Source: Roseiarcus sp963781895 (lineage in GTDB: Bacteria; Pseudomonadota; Alphaproteobacteria; Rhizobiales; Beijerinckiaceae). From it: DNA of 64,000 nucleotides. The stretch covers positions 1 through 64,000 of the forward strand of contig CAWAIM010000036.1 in the NCBI GenBank assembly GCA_963781895.1. Direction: 5' to 3'. A model generated the notes under the pieces. The model was given only the letters and a program-made list of their open reading frames with translations, had not been told where the DNA came from and made no database searches. Position numbers and translations under genes: made by a program. Each line of letters opens with the position of its first letter. Positions within the stretch are counted from its first letter, which is position 1. Positions 27,184-37,206 of this stretch are shown one piece after another.

Positions 27184-28065
27184 ATGTCGTCCCCCCATCC
27201 GCCCGCGGCGCCACGCCCTGTTCTCGCGCCTTTCGCCGCACTCGTCGCCGGCGCGGTCGCCATGGGCGTTTCGCCGATTTTTGTCCGCCTCGCCGACGTC
27301 GGGCCGTTCTCGAGCGCCTTCTGGCGCGTCGCCCTGGCGCTGCCGCTGCTCTACGCCTGGATGCGCCTCGCCGAGGCGCGGGAGCCATCAGCCGAGCGGT
27401 TCTCCAGGGCGGCGATCCTGTCGGGCCTCGCCTTCGCCGGCGATCTCTTCTTCTGGCATCTGTCGATCGTCAAAACCAGCGTCGCCAACGCCACTTTTTT
27501 CGCCACCACGGCGCCGATCTGGGTGGTGTTGTTCGGCTGGCTCTTTCTTCGGCAGACAGTGACAGGCGGCGTCCTCGCGGGGCTCGGGCTGTGCCTGACG
27601 GGCGGCGCCGCGCTGCTCGCGCAGAGCTTGCATTTGCGGCCGGCCGGCGCGCTCGGCGATGTGTTCGGCATCGCCACCGGCGTGTTCTTCGGCCTCTATT
27701 TTCTCGCCATTCAAGCGGCGCGCCGCAAGGCTTCCGCGGGGCGCGTGACCTTCGAGGCGACGCTCATCACCGCGGCCATTCTTTTTGTCGTCGCGATCGT
27801 CGCCGAGCGCTCGATCCTGCCGCATTCGGCCAAGGGGATCGCGGCGCTGCTGGCGATGGCCTGGATCAGCCATACCGGCGGCCAGGGCCTGCTGTCGGTT
27901 GCGCTCGGGCGGCTTCCGGCGGCCTTTTCCTCGCTCGTGATCTTTCTCGAGGCGATCGCGGCGGCCGGCTTCGCCTATCTCATCCTCGGCGAGCCGGTCA
28001 GCGCCGTGCAGGCGCTGGGCGGGCTCGCGATCCTGATCGGGATTTTCGTCGCGCGGCCGCGGTGA
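27184..28065 (+). CDS. EamA/DMT-family transporter
   Basis: A 293-residue inner-membrane protein with about ten membrane segments arranged as two EamA repeats (about 18-145 and 160-290). Typical sequences are AGAVAMGVSPIFVRLADVGP and FLEAIAAAGFAYLILGEPVS, the latter closing the second repeat. Family members export or import small metabolites such as amino acids and nucleotides; the substrate is unknown. The ATG at 27184 is chosen because the hydrophobic protein begins there. It is convergent with the SDR gene, which ends 31 bases downstream. Confidence 0.85.
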   Translation: MSSPHPPAAPRPVLAPFAALVAGAVAMGVSPIFVRLADVGPFSSAFWRVALALPLLYAWMRLAEAREPSAERFSRAAILSGLAFAGDLFFWHLSIVKTSVANATFFATTAPIWVVLFGWLFLRQTVTGGVLAGLGLCLTGGAALLAQSLHLRPAGALGDVFGIATGVFFGLYFLAIQAARRKASAGRVTFEATLITAAILFVVAIVAERSILPHSAKGIAALLAMAWISHTGGQGLLSVALGRLPAAFSSLVIFLEAIAAAGFAYLILGEPVSAVQALGGLAILIGIFVARPR

Positions 28066-28096
28066 GCGCGGCCGGTCCGCGCGAAGGGGCGGCGCG

Positions 28097-28870
28097 TCAT
28101 CCGGCGATGGTGGCGCCGCCGTCGACGACGATGGTCTGACCCGTCATGAAGGATGCGGCCTTCGACGCCAGATAGACCGCCGCGCCGGCGATTTCGTCCG
28201 CCTCTCCGATGCGCCTGAGCGGCGTCGTCGCGGTGACCGCGTTCAGCGTCTGCGGATTCTCCCACAGCGCGCGGGCGAAATCGGTCTTGATCAGGCCGGG
28301 CGCGATGCAATTGACACGCACGTTGTGCTTGCCCCACTCGACCGCGAGATTGCGCGCGAGCTGGAAGTCGGCGGCCTTGGAGATGTTGTAGGCGCCGATC
28401 ACGGGCGAACCTTTCAGCCCTCCGATCGAGGAAATGACGACGATCGACCCATCCCTGCGCTCGATCATGCCCGGCGCGGCCATCTGGATCAGCCAATTGT
28501 TGGCGAGGACGTTGTTGTCGAGGATCTTGCGGAACTGCTCGTCGGAAATCCCGGCCATCGGGCCATAGTACGGATTGGACGCCGCATTGCAGACCAGGAC
28601 GTCGATGCGCCCGTAGATCCGGTTCGTTTCCTCCACCAGGCGCCGCAACTCGTCTTTGGACGAGATATTGGCGGCAATCGCGATCGCCGCCTCCCGGCCG
28701 CGAGCGCCATTGATCGCCCCGGCGGTTTCGGCGCAGGCGTCGGCCTTGCGCGACGAGATCACCACGTTCGCGCCGTGCTCGGCGAGGCGTTCGGCGATGG
28801 CGCGGCCAATTCCACGCGAGGAGCCGGTGACGATCGCGACGCGTCCGGTCAAATCGAAAAGGTTGGCCAA
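28097..28870 (-). CDS. SDR-family oxidoreductase
   Basis: A 257-residue classical short-chain dehydrogenase/reductase. The cofactor motif is TGSSRGIGRA, the structural motif is CNAAS and the active site is Y-N-I-S-K with the catalytic Ser in VVISSIGG. The C-terminal FMTGQTIVVDGGATIAG is typical of FabG-like enzymes. The start is supported by a strong GGGAGGG ribosome site upstream. The substrate cannot be deduced. It lies downstream of the galactose operon on the same strand but is separated from galT by 300 bases with possible operator repeats, so it is probably an independent unit. Confidence 0.88.
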   Translation of the reverse strand: MANLFDLTGRVAIVTGSSRGIGRAIAERLAEHGANVVISSRKADACAETAGAINGARGREAAIAIAANISSKDELRRLVEETNRIYGRIDVLVCNAASNPYYGPMAGISDEQFRKILDNNVLANNWLIQMAAPGMIERRDGSIVVISSIGGLKGSPVIGAYNISKAADFQLARNLAVEWGKHNVRVNCIAPGLIKTDFARALWENPQTLNAVTATTPLRRIGEADEIAGAAVYLASKAASFMTGQTIVVDGGATIAG

Positions 28871-29170
28871 ATTTCCCTCCCAACCGGACGTCGCGCTTTA
28901 TTGAAGCTGCGAACTTGACCGGCCGACGCCTCAGGCGGTCCGACCGCCGCACCCGCATTAAATGCGACGTTCGCCTCTCGCACAAGACGCACGAATATCG
29001 ATCCGCAAATATCGATACGCCGCGAGCGTGAACGCCCTTCGCGGCCCGAATGGCGGCACGGACGCGAGATCCGACCCGCGCCCGCGCCCGCGTCTCGCCC
29101 CGCTCGCGCGGCGAGTTCTTGCGGGCCACGGACGCGACCGTTTGGCCGGAACAATCAGGTCACAAAAGGG
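28871..29170 (-). promoter_or_regulatory. promoter region with ATATCGAT direct repeats
   Basis: The 300-base gap between galT and the SDR gene. The octamer ATATCGAT occurs twice, at 28995-29002 and 29009-29016, 14 bases apart and so about 1.3 helical turns. Each contains the palindrome ATCGAT in otherwise very GC-rich DNA. This could be a repressor or activator site for the SDR gene. No regulator gene is adjacent. Confidence 0.3.
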
Positions 29171-30200
29171 CTACTCCCTCGCCTCGCGCAAGCGCGCCGC
29201 GGCCGTCTCCGGCGTCAGGTCGCGCTGCGGCGCGCCGAGCATCTCGAAGCCGACCATGAATTTCTTCACCGTCGCCGAACGCAACAGCGGCGGATAGAAA
29301 TGGGCGTGCATCTGCCATTCGGCATGCACCGCGCCGTCGGTCGGCTTCTGGTGGAAGCCCATCGAATAGGGAAACGAAACCGCGAACAGATTGTCGTAGC
29401 GCTTCGTCAACTGCGACAGGGCCGCCGCGAGCGAGGTCTTTTCGCGCGGCGTCAGCTCGTCGAAGCCGCCGATGCGCCGGCGCGGCAGAATCATCGTCTC
29501 GAACGGCCAGATCGCCCAGAACGGCACCAGCACGCAAAAATCATCGTTGGCGAGGACGATCCGCTCGCCGAGATCCAGCTCGCGCGTGAGATAGTCGACC
29601 AGCAACGGCCGTCCGACATGGAGCAGATAATCGGTCTGGCGGCGGGTTTCCTTGTCGAGTTCGTTGGGCAAATGGCGGGTCGCCCAGATCTGCCCGTGCG
29701 GATGGGGATTGGAACAGCCCATGATCTCGCCGCGGTTCTCGAAAATCTGCACCGAGGCGATGTCGGGGCGCCCGCCGAGATTGATCGTCTCTTCGACCCA
29801 GGCGTCGACGACGCGCTCGATGTCGGCGACCGCCATCCCCGCGAGCGTCAGATCGTGGCGCGGCGAGAAGCAGAGCACGCGGCAGATCCCTGATTCCCCC
29901 TCGGCCACGAACAGCCCGTCGTCTTCGCGCGCAAGCGGCGCGTCGCGCGCGAGCGCGGGGAAATCGTTGTCGAACACGTATGTGTGCGGATAGTCGGGAT
30001 TGCGCGCGCCATTGGCGCGCAGCGCCCCGGCGCACAGATAGCAGTTCGGGTCATGCGCCAGGGGAGCGGGAGCCGCCGCCGCCTCGCGCCGGCCTTGCCA
30101 CGGGCGCTCGCGTGCGATGGGGCGAAACCAGCACCCATTCGCCGGTCAGCGGATTGAGGCGGCGATGCGACGTGTCGCGAAAGACATTCAGATTCGCCAT
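29171..30200 (-). pseudogene. galT: galactose-1-phosphate uridylyltransferase, one frameshift
   Basis: GalT of the Leloir pathway exchanges UMP between UDP-glucose and galactose-1-phosphate. From ATG 30200 the first 35 residues (with LNPLTGEWVLVSPHRTRAP) are in one frame. A single extra base near 30101 shifts to the frame carrying the rest, including the Cys-X-X-Cys NCYLCAG, the catalytic SNPHPHGQIWA and the C-terminal MHAHFYPPLLRS. Restored length is about 342 residues, normal for the family. The galK stop is 19 bases upstream, so galK and galT are in one operon. The enzyme would be functional if the extra base is a sequence error. Confidence 0.88.
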
Positions 30201-30219
30201 GGCGATCGATAACGCCTCC

Positions 30220-31409
30220 TCAAATCGGGATCAGCCTCGCGCCGTCAGTCGGAGAGCAGGCGAAGACTTGCGCGTCGAGGCCGGTTCCGACCCGATAGCC
30301 TTCCACCAGGATGCTCGAGACCCTGTCGACGGCGCTCGCCTCGACCAGGCTCACGGTGCAGCCGCCGAAGCCTCCCCCGGTCATCCGCGAGCCGTAGACG
30401 CCGTCGATCGTCTGCGCGAGATCGGCAAGGAAATCGACCTCCGGGCAGGTGATCTCGAAGTCGTCGCGCATGGAGACGTGCGAGGCGTTCATCGCCCGCC
30501 CGCAGGCGGCGAAATCGCCGGCGAGCAGCGCGCGCTCGGCCTCCAGAACGCGCGCGTTCTCGGTGACGATGTGGCGGCAGCGGCGATAGATCAAATCCGG
30601 CATGACCTTGCGGTGGGCCTCGAGCTGATCGGGATCGACGTCGCGCAGCGCCTTGATCGGGCCGAGGCGGGGACGCAGCAGGCGCACGCCTTCCTCGCAG
30701 GCCTCGCGCCGCGCGTTGTATTCGCCGCCGGCGTGCTGGTGGCGCACCGTCGGAGTTGGCGACGAGGAGACGAAGGTTCGGGGCGACGGCGACGTTGCGC
30801 GACTCGAGGCTGCGGCAATCGATCAGCAGCGCGCAGCCCGCGACGCCGCGGCAGGAGACGTATTGATCCATGATCCCGCAGCGCATGCCGACATAGTCGT
30901 TCTCGGCGCGCTGGCAGATTTTTGCCACTTCGACCGGCTCGAACGGCAATCCGGCCGCGGTCAGGAGCGCGTGCGCGCAACTGACTTCGAGCGACGCCGA
31001 GGAGCTCAAGCCGGAGCCGATCGGAACGTCGCTCCACACGACGAGATCGGCCCCGCGAAAGGCGCCGCCCGCTCTTTTCCAGCATCACCGCGACGCCGAA
31101 CACGTAGTCCGACCAGTCGCCGCGCGCGGCCGGGGCCTCAGCGTCGAGGTCGAACTCTCGCGTCTCGTCCATGATCATCGAATAGACGCGCAGACGCCGG
31201 TCCGGTCGCGGCGCGGCTGCGGCCAGCGTCGCGAACTCCAGCGCCGCCGGCATGACGAAGCCGTCGTTGTAGTCGGTGTGCTCGCCGATCAAATTGACGC
31301 GGCCGGGCGCGCGGCTGACCGTCGGAATGCGGCTGATGCGGCCGCCGGTCGGCATGCGCCCGAAGCGATTGGCGAATTCCGCCGCCAGATCGCGCGCTTG
31401 AACGCTCAT
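30220..31409 (-). pseudogene. galK: galactokinase, two frameshifts
   Basis: Galactokinase (GHMP kinase family), which phosphorylates galactose at C1 with ATP. The N-terminal frame from 31409 holds the galactokinase signature GRVNLIGEHTDYNDGFVMP. A second frame carries the ATP-binding motif PIGSGLSSSASLEV and GIMDQYVSCRGV. A third carries the C-terminal motif MTGGGFGGCTVSLVEA. Frame changes lie near 31072 and 30749 and each needs one base. The complete protein would be about 395 residues. It lies between the gguB permease gene and galT on the same strand, which makes galactose the likely main substrate of the ChvE-Ggu importer. Confidence 0.88.
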
Positions 31410-31439
31410 CCGAAGTCCTCGAGCGCGCTGCGGACGCCG

Positions 31440-32673
31440 TCAGCCTTTGTTCTTCTGGTAGACGTCGACGTAGACCGCCGCCAGCAAAACCAGGCCCTTG
31501 ACGACCTGCTGCCAGAAGATGCCGAGGCCGATCAGCGACATGCCGTTGTTCATCACGCCCATGAACAGCGCGCCGATCACCACGTTCATCACCTTGCCGA
31601 CGCCGCCGGAGGCCGAGACGCCGCCGATGAAGCAGGCGGCGATGACGTCGAGTTCGAAGGAATTGCCCGCGCTCGGCGTCGCGGAATTGAGCCGGGCCGC
31701 GACCACCAGGCCCGCGAGCGCGGCGAGCAGGCCCATATTGGCGAAGGTGAGGAAGGTCAGCCGCTCGGTCTTCACGCCGGAAAGCTGCGCCGCAAGCCTG
31801 TTGCCGCCGAGCGCGTAGATGCGGCGGCCGATCACCGTGCGCGTCGTGACGAAGCCGTAGAACAAGGCCAGCCCGCCCATGATGACCAGGATCACCGGCA
31901 GGCCCTTGTACATCGCTAGGTCCCAGGCGATGCCGATGATAATCGCGGCGAAGATGAGGTTCTTGACGATCATCAGCGGCAGCGGCTCGACGTCCATCGC
32001 CTCGGCTCGGGCCCGCGCCAGCGGCGGATGCTGAGGGTGAACATGATGAGCGCCCCGAGGATGCCGATGATCAGCGAAACCCACTTGATGTCCGCCCATT
32101 CGGGCAAGGCCTTGGACACGGCGTGGATGTCGGTGATGTCGGGAATGAAGCCGGACGCAATATCCTGAAATCCTTTGGCGAAAGGACCGACGAACTGGCC
32201 GAGCAGCATGATTTCCGGTCAGGCCGCGAAAAATCAGCATTCCTCCGAGCGTCACGATGAACGAAGGCATTTTCGCGTAGGCGACGAGATAGCCCTGCGC
32301 GGCGCCGATCACGACGCCGACCACGAGACACACCACGATGACGATCGGGTAGGGCACCTTCGACGTAGACCATCAGCGACCCGGCGATCGCGCCGACGAA
32401 GCCGACGATCGAGCCGACCGAGAGGTCGATGTTGCCGCCGACGATGATCAGCAGCATCCCCAGCGCCATGATGACGACGTAGGAATTCTGCATGATGAGG
32501 TTCGTCACGTTGACCGGCGCGATCGACGCGTGGTCGGCGGTGATGAAATAGAAGAACGCGACGATCAGCAGCAGCGAGCCGAGCAGGCCGTAGTCGCGCA
32601 GATTGTCCTTCCACAGTTGACCGCGCACTTCCGCCGAAAGGGCCGCGGCGTCGGCCTGGGTCTGCGCGGTCAT
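31440..32673 (-). pseudogene. gguB: sugar ABC transporter permease, GguB/XylH type, three frameshifts
   Basis: The inner-membrane permease of a CUT2-type sugar ABC importer, about 410 residues when the frame is restored. The start ATG at 32673 overlaps the stop of the ATPase gene (ATGA). The first frame contains IIVGGNIDLSVGSIVGFVGA, the CUT2 permease signature. Changes occur near 32357, 32217 and 32005. The last frame continues through IYALGGNRLAAQLSGVKTER to VLLAAVYVDVYQKNKG and the stop at 31440. The high number of breaks in one gene could mean true decay, but all are single-base and the neighbouring genes show the same pattern. Confidence 0.85.
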
Positions 32674-34209
32674 TGCAAGGCTCCCACATATTGGCGCATG
32701 ATCGACGCCATGATCTTCTCCTGGCTCGCTTCCTTGGCGGGCATTTCGTCGACGAACCGACCCTCGTTCATCACGTAGATGCGGTCGCAGATGCCCAGGA
32801 GTTCCGGCATCTCGGAGGAGATGACGATCACGCCCTTGCCCTGCGCGGCGAGGTCGTTGATGATCGAATAGATCTCGTACTTGGCCCCGACGTCGATGCC
32901 GCGCGTCGGCTCGTCGAGGATGAGCACCTTCGGTTCGGCGAACAACCACTTGCTCAGCACGACCTTCTGCTGGTTGCCGCCGGAAAGATTGAGCGTTCGC
33001 TGGTGGATGCTGGACGAGCGGATCCGCAGCGCGCTGCGATAACTGGATCGCGACCGACTCTTCATGCGCGTCGTCGATCACGCCGCGCTCGGAGACGCCT
33101 TCGAGATTGGCGAGGGTGATGTTGCGCTTGATGTCCTCGTTGAGGATGAGCCCGAGGGTCTTGCGGTCCTCCGTCACATAGGCGAGGCCGGCGGCGATCG
33201 CATTGTCGATTGTGTCGAGGTTGAGCGCGCGTCCCTCGAGCGTGGCCGTCCCCGTGATGTTACGGCCATAGGCGCGGCCGAAGACGCTCATGGCGAGCTC
33301 GGTGCGGCCCGCGCCCATCAGGCCCGCGATCCCGACCACCTCGCCGCGTCCGACGTGGAGGCTCACGCCCTTGACGACGGCGCGTCCGGCGTGCTGCGGA
33401 TGTTCGACGCGCCAGTCCTTGATCGCGAACAATTCGCCGCCGATCGCGCTCGCGCGCGGCGGATAGCGCTCGGTCATCTCGCGCCCGACCATGCTCTTGA
33501 TGATGCGTCCCTCGCTGATCGCGCCGGCGTGGCAATCGATCGTCTCGACCGTCGCGCCGTCGCGCAGCACGGTGATCGAATCGGCGACTCTGGCGATTTC
33601 ATTGAGCTTGTGCGAAATGAGGATCGAGGTCAGGCCTTGCGCCTTGAACTCGAGCAGGAGATTGAGCAGCGCGGCGCTGTCGGCCTCGTTGAGGCTCGCG
33701 GTCGGCTCGTCGAGGATGAGCAGCTTGACCTTCTTGGACAGCGCCTTGGCGATCTCGACCAGTTGCTGCTTGCCGACGCCGATGTTGGTGATGAGCGTAT
33801 TGGGCGATTCCTTGAGGCCCACCTTCCGCATCAGCTCGCGACTGCGACGGAACGACTCGTTCCAGTCGATGACGCCGTTCTTGCCCGGCTCGTTGCCGAG
33901 GAAGATGTTCTCGGCGATCGAAAGCTGGGGCGCCAGCGCAAGTTCCTGGTGGATGATGATGATGCCGATGTGCTCGCTGTCGGCGATCCGGGAGAAGCGG
34001 CGCTCCTCGCCTCCGTAGAGGATCTGGCCCTCGTAGGAGCCGTGCGGATAGACGCCGCTCAGCACTTTCATCAGGGTCGACTTGCCGGCGCCGTTCTCGC
34101 CGCAGATGGCGTGGATCTCGCCTTCGCGCACCGAGAGGTTGACGTCGCTGAGCGCGATGACGCCCGGGAACCTCTTGGTGATCCCCTTCATTTCCAGGAT
34201 TGCGGTCAT
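32670..34209 (-). pseudogene. gguA: sugar ABC transporter ATP-binding protein, GguA/XylG type, one frameshift
   Basis: A double-ATPase-domain subunit of a CUT2 sugar importer. From ATG 34209 the first domain carries Walker A GENGAGKSTLMK and Walker B LLILDEPTASLN. The second starts near residue 260 with GIAGLMGAGRTELAMSVFGR. After a frame change near 33035 come LNLSGGNQQKVVLSKW and LILDEPTRGIDVGAKYEIY, and the end is at 32670. Restored length is about 513 residues, normal for the family. It follows the binding-protein gene after a 115-base gap with a strong hairpin and is translationally coupled to the permease gene. Confidence 0.87.
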
Positions 34210-34279
34210 GCGCGACACTCGATTGGCTCTCAGGATCGACACCATGACGCAGCGCGCGCATTCGCGCTAGGGCGGCAAA

Positions 34280-34309
34280 GGGCCTCCGCGCCGGCTGGCG
34301 CGAAGGCCC
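34280..34309 (-). terminator. intercistronic hairpin after the binding-protein gene
   Basis: A 13-bp inverted repeat (34280-34292 and 34297-34309, one mismatch that is a G-U pair in RNA) with a 4-base loop lies 16 bases after the chvE stop and 71 bases before the gguA start. There is no T tract. In ABC operons such hairpins often protect the binding-protein mRNA from 3' exonuclease and reduce transcription of the downstream genes, giving an excess of binding protein. Confidence 0.55.
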
Positions 34310-34324
34310 GATTTCGTTAGCCGA

Positions 34325-35390
34325 TCACTGCAGCTGTTCGATCTTGTAGTAGCCGCTGTCGACCAGCACCGGCTTCCAGTTGCTCGCGTCGACCGGGACG
34401 GGCTTCAGGAGGTAGGACGGAACGATCTTGACCTTGTTGTTGTAGGTCTTGGTGTCGTTGATCTCCGGCTTGCCGCCCTGAGACCACCGCGTCGACCATG
34501 TTGGCCGCGACTTTGGCGAGGTCGCGCGTGTCCTTGAAGATCGTCGAATACTGCTCGTGGGCGATGATCGACTTGACCGACGGGATTTCGCGTCCTGACC
34601 GGAGATGATGGGCATCGGCACGTCGCTCGTGCCGTAGCCGACGCTCTTGAGCGCCGAGATGATGCCGATGCTGAGCCCGTCATAGGGCGAGAGCACGGCG
34701 TCGACATGCTTCTTGGTGTAATATGCGCTGAGGAGATTCTCCATGCGCGTCTGCGCGGTCGCCGCGTCCCAGCGCAGGGTCGCGACCTTGTCCATGCCCA
34801 TCTGCTTCGACTGGACGACGAGCTCGCCTTTGTCGATGTAAGGCTGCAGCACCGACATCGCGCCGTCGTAGAAGTAGAACGCGTTGTTGTCGTCGGCCGA
34901 ACCGCCGAACAGTTCGATGTTGAACGGGCCGGTCTTGCCCGGCGTCGAGGCCGAGGCCGTGCACGATGGTCTTCGCCTGCTCGACGCCGACCTGGAAATT
35001 GTCGAAGGTGGCGTAATAGTCGACGTTCGGCGAGCCGACGATCAGGCGGTCGTATGAGATGACCTTGATGCCGGCGTCGGCGGCCTTCTGCAGCGCGTTC
35101 GACAGCGTCGTGCCGTCGATCGCGGCGATCACCAGCACTTTCTCTTTCTTGGTGATCATGTTCTCGACCTGGGCGAGCTGGGTCGGAATGTCGTTGTCGG
35201 CGTATTGCAGATCGGTCTTGTAGCCCTTCGCCTGCAGGACCTTGACCATGTTGTCGCCGTCGGCGATCCAGCGGGCCGACGATTTGGTCGGCATCGCGAT
35301 GCCGATCGTGCCCTTGTCTTCGGCGCTCGCGGCGCCGAGCAATCCGAACACGCTCAACGCGAGCGTGGCGGCAAATGTCGCGAACTTCAT
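34325..35390 (-). pseudogene. chvE: ChvE-like periplasmic sugar-binding protein, three frameshifts
   Basis: The periplasmic binding protein of the CUT2 importer. From ATG 35390 a Sec signal peptide (MKFATFAATLALSVFGLLGA, cleaved near ASA) precedes a mature part very similar to Agrobacterium ChvE (IGIAMPTKSSARWIADG, LQYADNDIPTQLAQVENM, YYATFDNFQVGVEQA). Frame changes near 34940, 34590 and 34480 are needed to join GPFNIELFGGSADDNNAFYF, MGMDKVATLRWDAATAQ and PSYLLKPVPVDASNWK to the stop at 34325. ChvE-type proteins bind galactose, arabinose, glucose and related sugars; in Agrobacterium ChvE also signals to VirA. Here the following gal genes indicate galactose uptake. Confidence 0.88.
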
Positions 35391-37159
35391 CCAATTCCTC
35401 CCTGGTGACAGTCCCCCGAATGCGCGAACGCCCAAGCAGGAATTGTTACGCAACTCGGCTGGCCGGCGGATTCATTCGCCGGCCCGGAGCTAGTAATGGC
35501 TAACTCGTCCTGCCAGTCAACTGGCGCCGGTCCATTATGTGAATCCGGATATTGCACAAGACTTGGGCGCCAGCGGTCCGGCTGGATAGCTATCGCCTCA
35601 CTGCGCTCAGCCCCGCGCCGAAAGAGGCCCTGCGGCGTCGCGCCGGTCAGCCACAGCCCGGCGGCCAGCGCCGGGAAGTAGACCGCGAGGCCGATCGCGG
35701 TCAGGATGAGGAGCCGGATCTCGCGGGCGAAGCGGGGCAGGCCGGCGAGCAGCGAGATGAGCGGCGCGTCGGCCAGCGTCAGCGCCAGCGCGAGCGCTCC
35801 GGCGGCGCACAGGGTCGCCGCGGCGGTGGCGACGAAGCGGCGGTCGGGCGCCGTCCAACCGCGCCGGCGGGCGAGCGTGAAGACGCCTATGACCTTGATC
35901 CAGAGGCCGGCCGCGGTGGCGAGCGCCAGGCCCGGCGCGCCGAGCGGCTGGTAGAGCGCGATCTTGAGCGCGACATTGACGGCGACGCCGACCAGCGTGA
36001 CCTTCATCGGCGTCGCCGTGTCGCCGCGGGACAGAAAGCTCGCCGAGACGATCCGGTCGACGAACAGCGCCGGCATCCCCAGGGCGTAGGCGGCGAGCAC
36101 GCTCGCGGCCTGGTGGGTCGCGATGGCCTTGAACGCGCCACGCTCGAAGGCGGCCCCGACGATGAGATCGGGGATCAGCAAAAAAACGACGACGAAGGGC
36201 GCGCCGAGCGCCAGAGTCAGCGAGGCGGCGCGATTCTGCGCGTAAAGGGCGCCGCGCTCGTCGCCTTTGGCGACAAGGCTCGACATTTCCTTCAGCAGCA
36301 CCGAGCCGGTGGCGATGACGATGACGCCGCCGGGCAATTGATAGAGCCGGTCGGCGTAGCTGATCGCGGACAGGCCGCCGGTCGGCAGCAGCGAGCCGAC
36401 GATCTGATCGGCGAGCGCGCCGATCTGGTAGCTCGCCGAAATCCCGATCGCCGGCCCCAGCATCCAGAAGAACCGTCTGACTTCCGGCGTCCAGCGCGGC
36501 CGGGTCAGCCGCTCCAGGAGCCCGCGTCGGCGCGCGTCCGCCATCGCGATGACGAGTTGCGTCGCGCCCGAGGCCAGAAATCCCCAGCTCGCCATGCTGG
36601 CGACGCCGGGCGAGATTTTCGGGAACAGGCCGGCGAAGCCGAGAAAGGCGATCATGCAGAGATTGGCCGCGACCGGCGCGAACGCGGGCACGCTCCAGGA
36701 ATTGTTGGCGTTGAGCGTGCCTTGATGCAGGGCGAAGACGGCGATGAAGGCGATATAGGGAAACATGATCCGCGACATCGCGACCGCGTGGTCGAATTTG
36801 TCGGGCTGGCTGACAAATCCGGGCGAGGTCAGCCGGACGAGCAGCGGCATGTCGAGATAGACGAGCCCCAACAGCGCGATTTGCGACAGGATGAGGAGGG
36901 TGAAAACCTGGCTGGCGAAACGCCCGGCCTCTTCCGCGCCCTTCGTCTCGAGCACATTGGTGTAGGTCGGCAGATAGGCCGCGTTGAACGAGCCTTCGCC
37001 GAAAATCTGGCGGAACTGGTTGGGCAGCTTGATCGCCGCCACATAGGCGTCGTTGAGCGCCCCGCCGCCGAGCAGCGCCGCCAACGCCATATCGCGCATG
37101 AAGCCCGTCAGGCGGGAGACGATCGTCCAGCCGCCGACGGAAAAGATGTTGCGGTACAT
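35387..37159 (-). CDS. murJ: MurJ lipid II flippase, 3' end read-through by probable frameshift
   Basis: The lipid II flippase of peptidoglycan synthesis (MviN family). About 14 membrane segments run from MYRNIFSVGGWTIVSRLTGF, with family blocks FRQIFGEGSFNAAYLPTY and PNQFR. The recognisable protein ends after 516 residues at LTGATPQGLFRRG, the usual family length. As written the frame continues another 74 residues of low-complexity sequence to a stop that overlaps the chvE start. One missing G in the run of four at 35611-35614 would place a TGA at 35607-35609, so a homopolymer error is likely and the true end is probably 35607. It lies 47 bases downstream of the PLP-enzyme gene. Confidence 0.9.
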   Translation of the reverse strand: MYRNIFSVGGWTIVSRLTGFMRDMALAALLGGGALNDAYVAAIKLPNQFRQIFGEGSFNAAYLPTYTNVLETKGAEEAGRFASQVFTLLILSQIALLGLVYLDMPLLVRLTSPGFVSQPDKFDHAVAMSRIMFPYIAFIAVFALHQGTLNANNSWSVPAFAPVAANLCMIAFLGFAGLFPKISPGVASMASWGFLASGATQLVIAMADARRRGLLERLTRPRWTPEVRRFFWMLGPAIGISASYQIGALADQIVGSLLPTGGLSAISYADRLYQLPGGVIVIATGSVLLKEMSSLVAKGDERGALYAQNRAASLTLALGAPFVVVFLLIPDLIVGAAFERGAFKAIATHQAASVLAAYALGMPALFVDRIVSASFLSRGDTATPMKVTLVGVAVNVALKIALYQPLGAPGLALATAAGLWIKVIGVFTLARRRGWTAPDRRFVATAAATLCAAGALALALTLADAPLISLLAGLPRFAREIRLLILTAIGLAVYFPALAAGLWLTGATPQGLFRRGAERSEAIAIQPDRWRPSLVQYPDSHNGPAPVDWQDELAITSSGPANESAGQPSCVTIPAWAFAHSGDCHQGGIG

Positions 37160-37206
37160 GAAAGCCGGTTTAACCGGATTCGGTAAACGGCGGCAAAAGG
37201 CGCCGT

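Noticed and set aside
35552..37186. A 544-codon frame opposite murJ.
   Set aside because: Low-complexity Arg/Gly/Asp-rich translation, a shadow of the murJ membrane segments.
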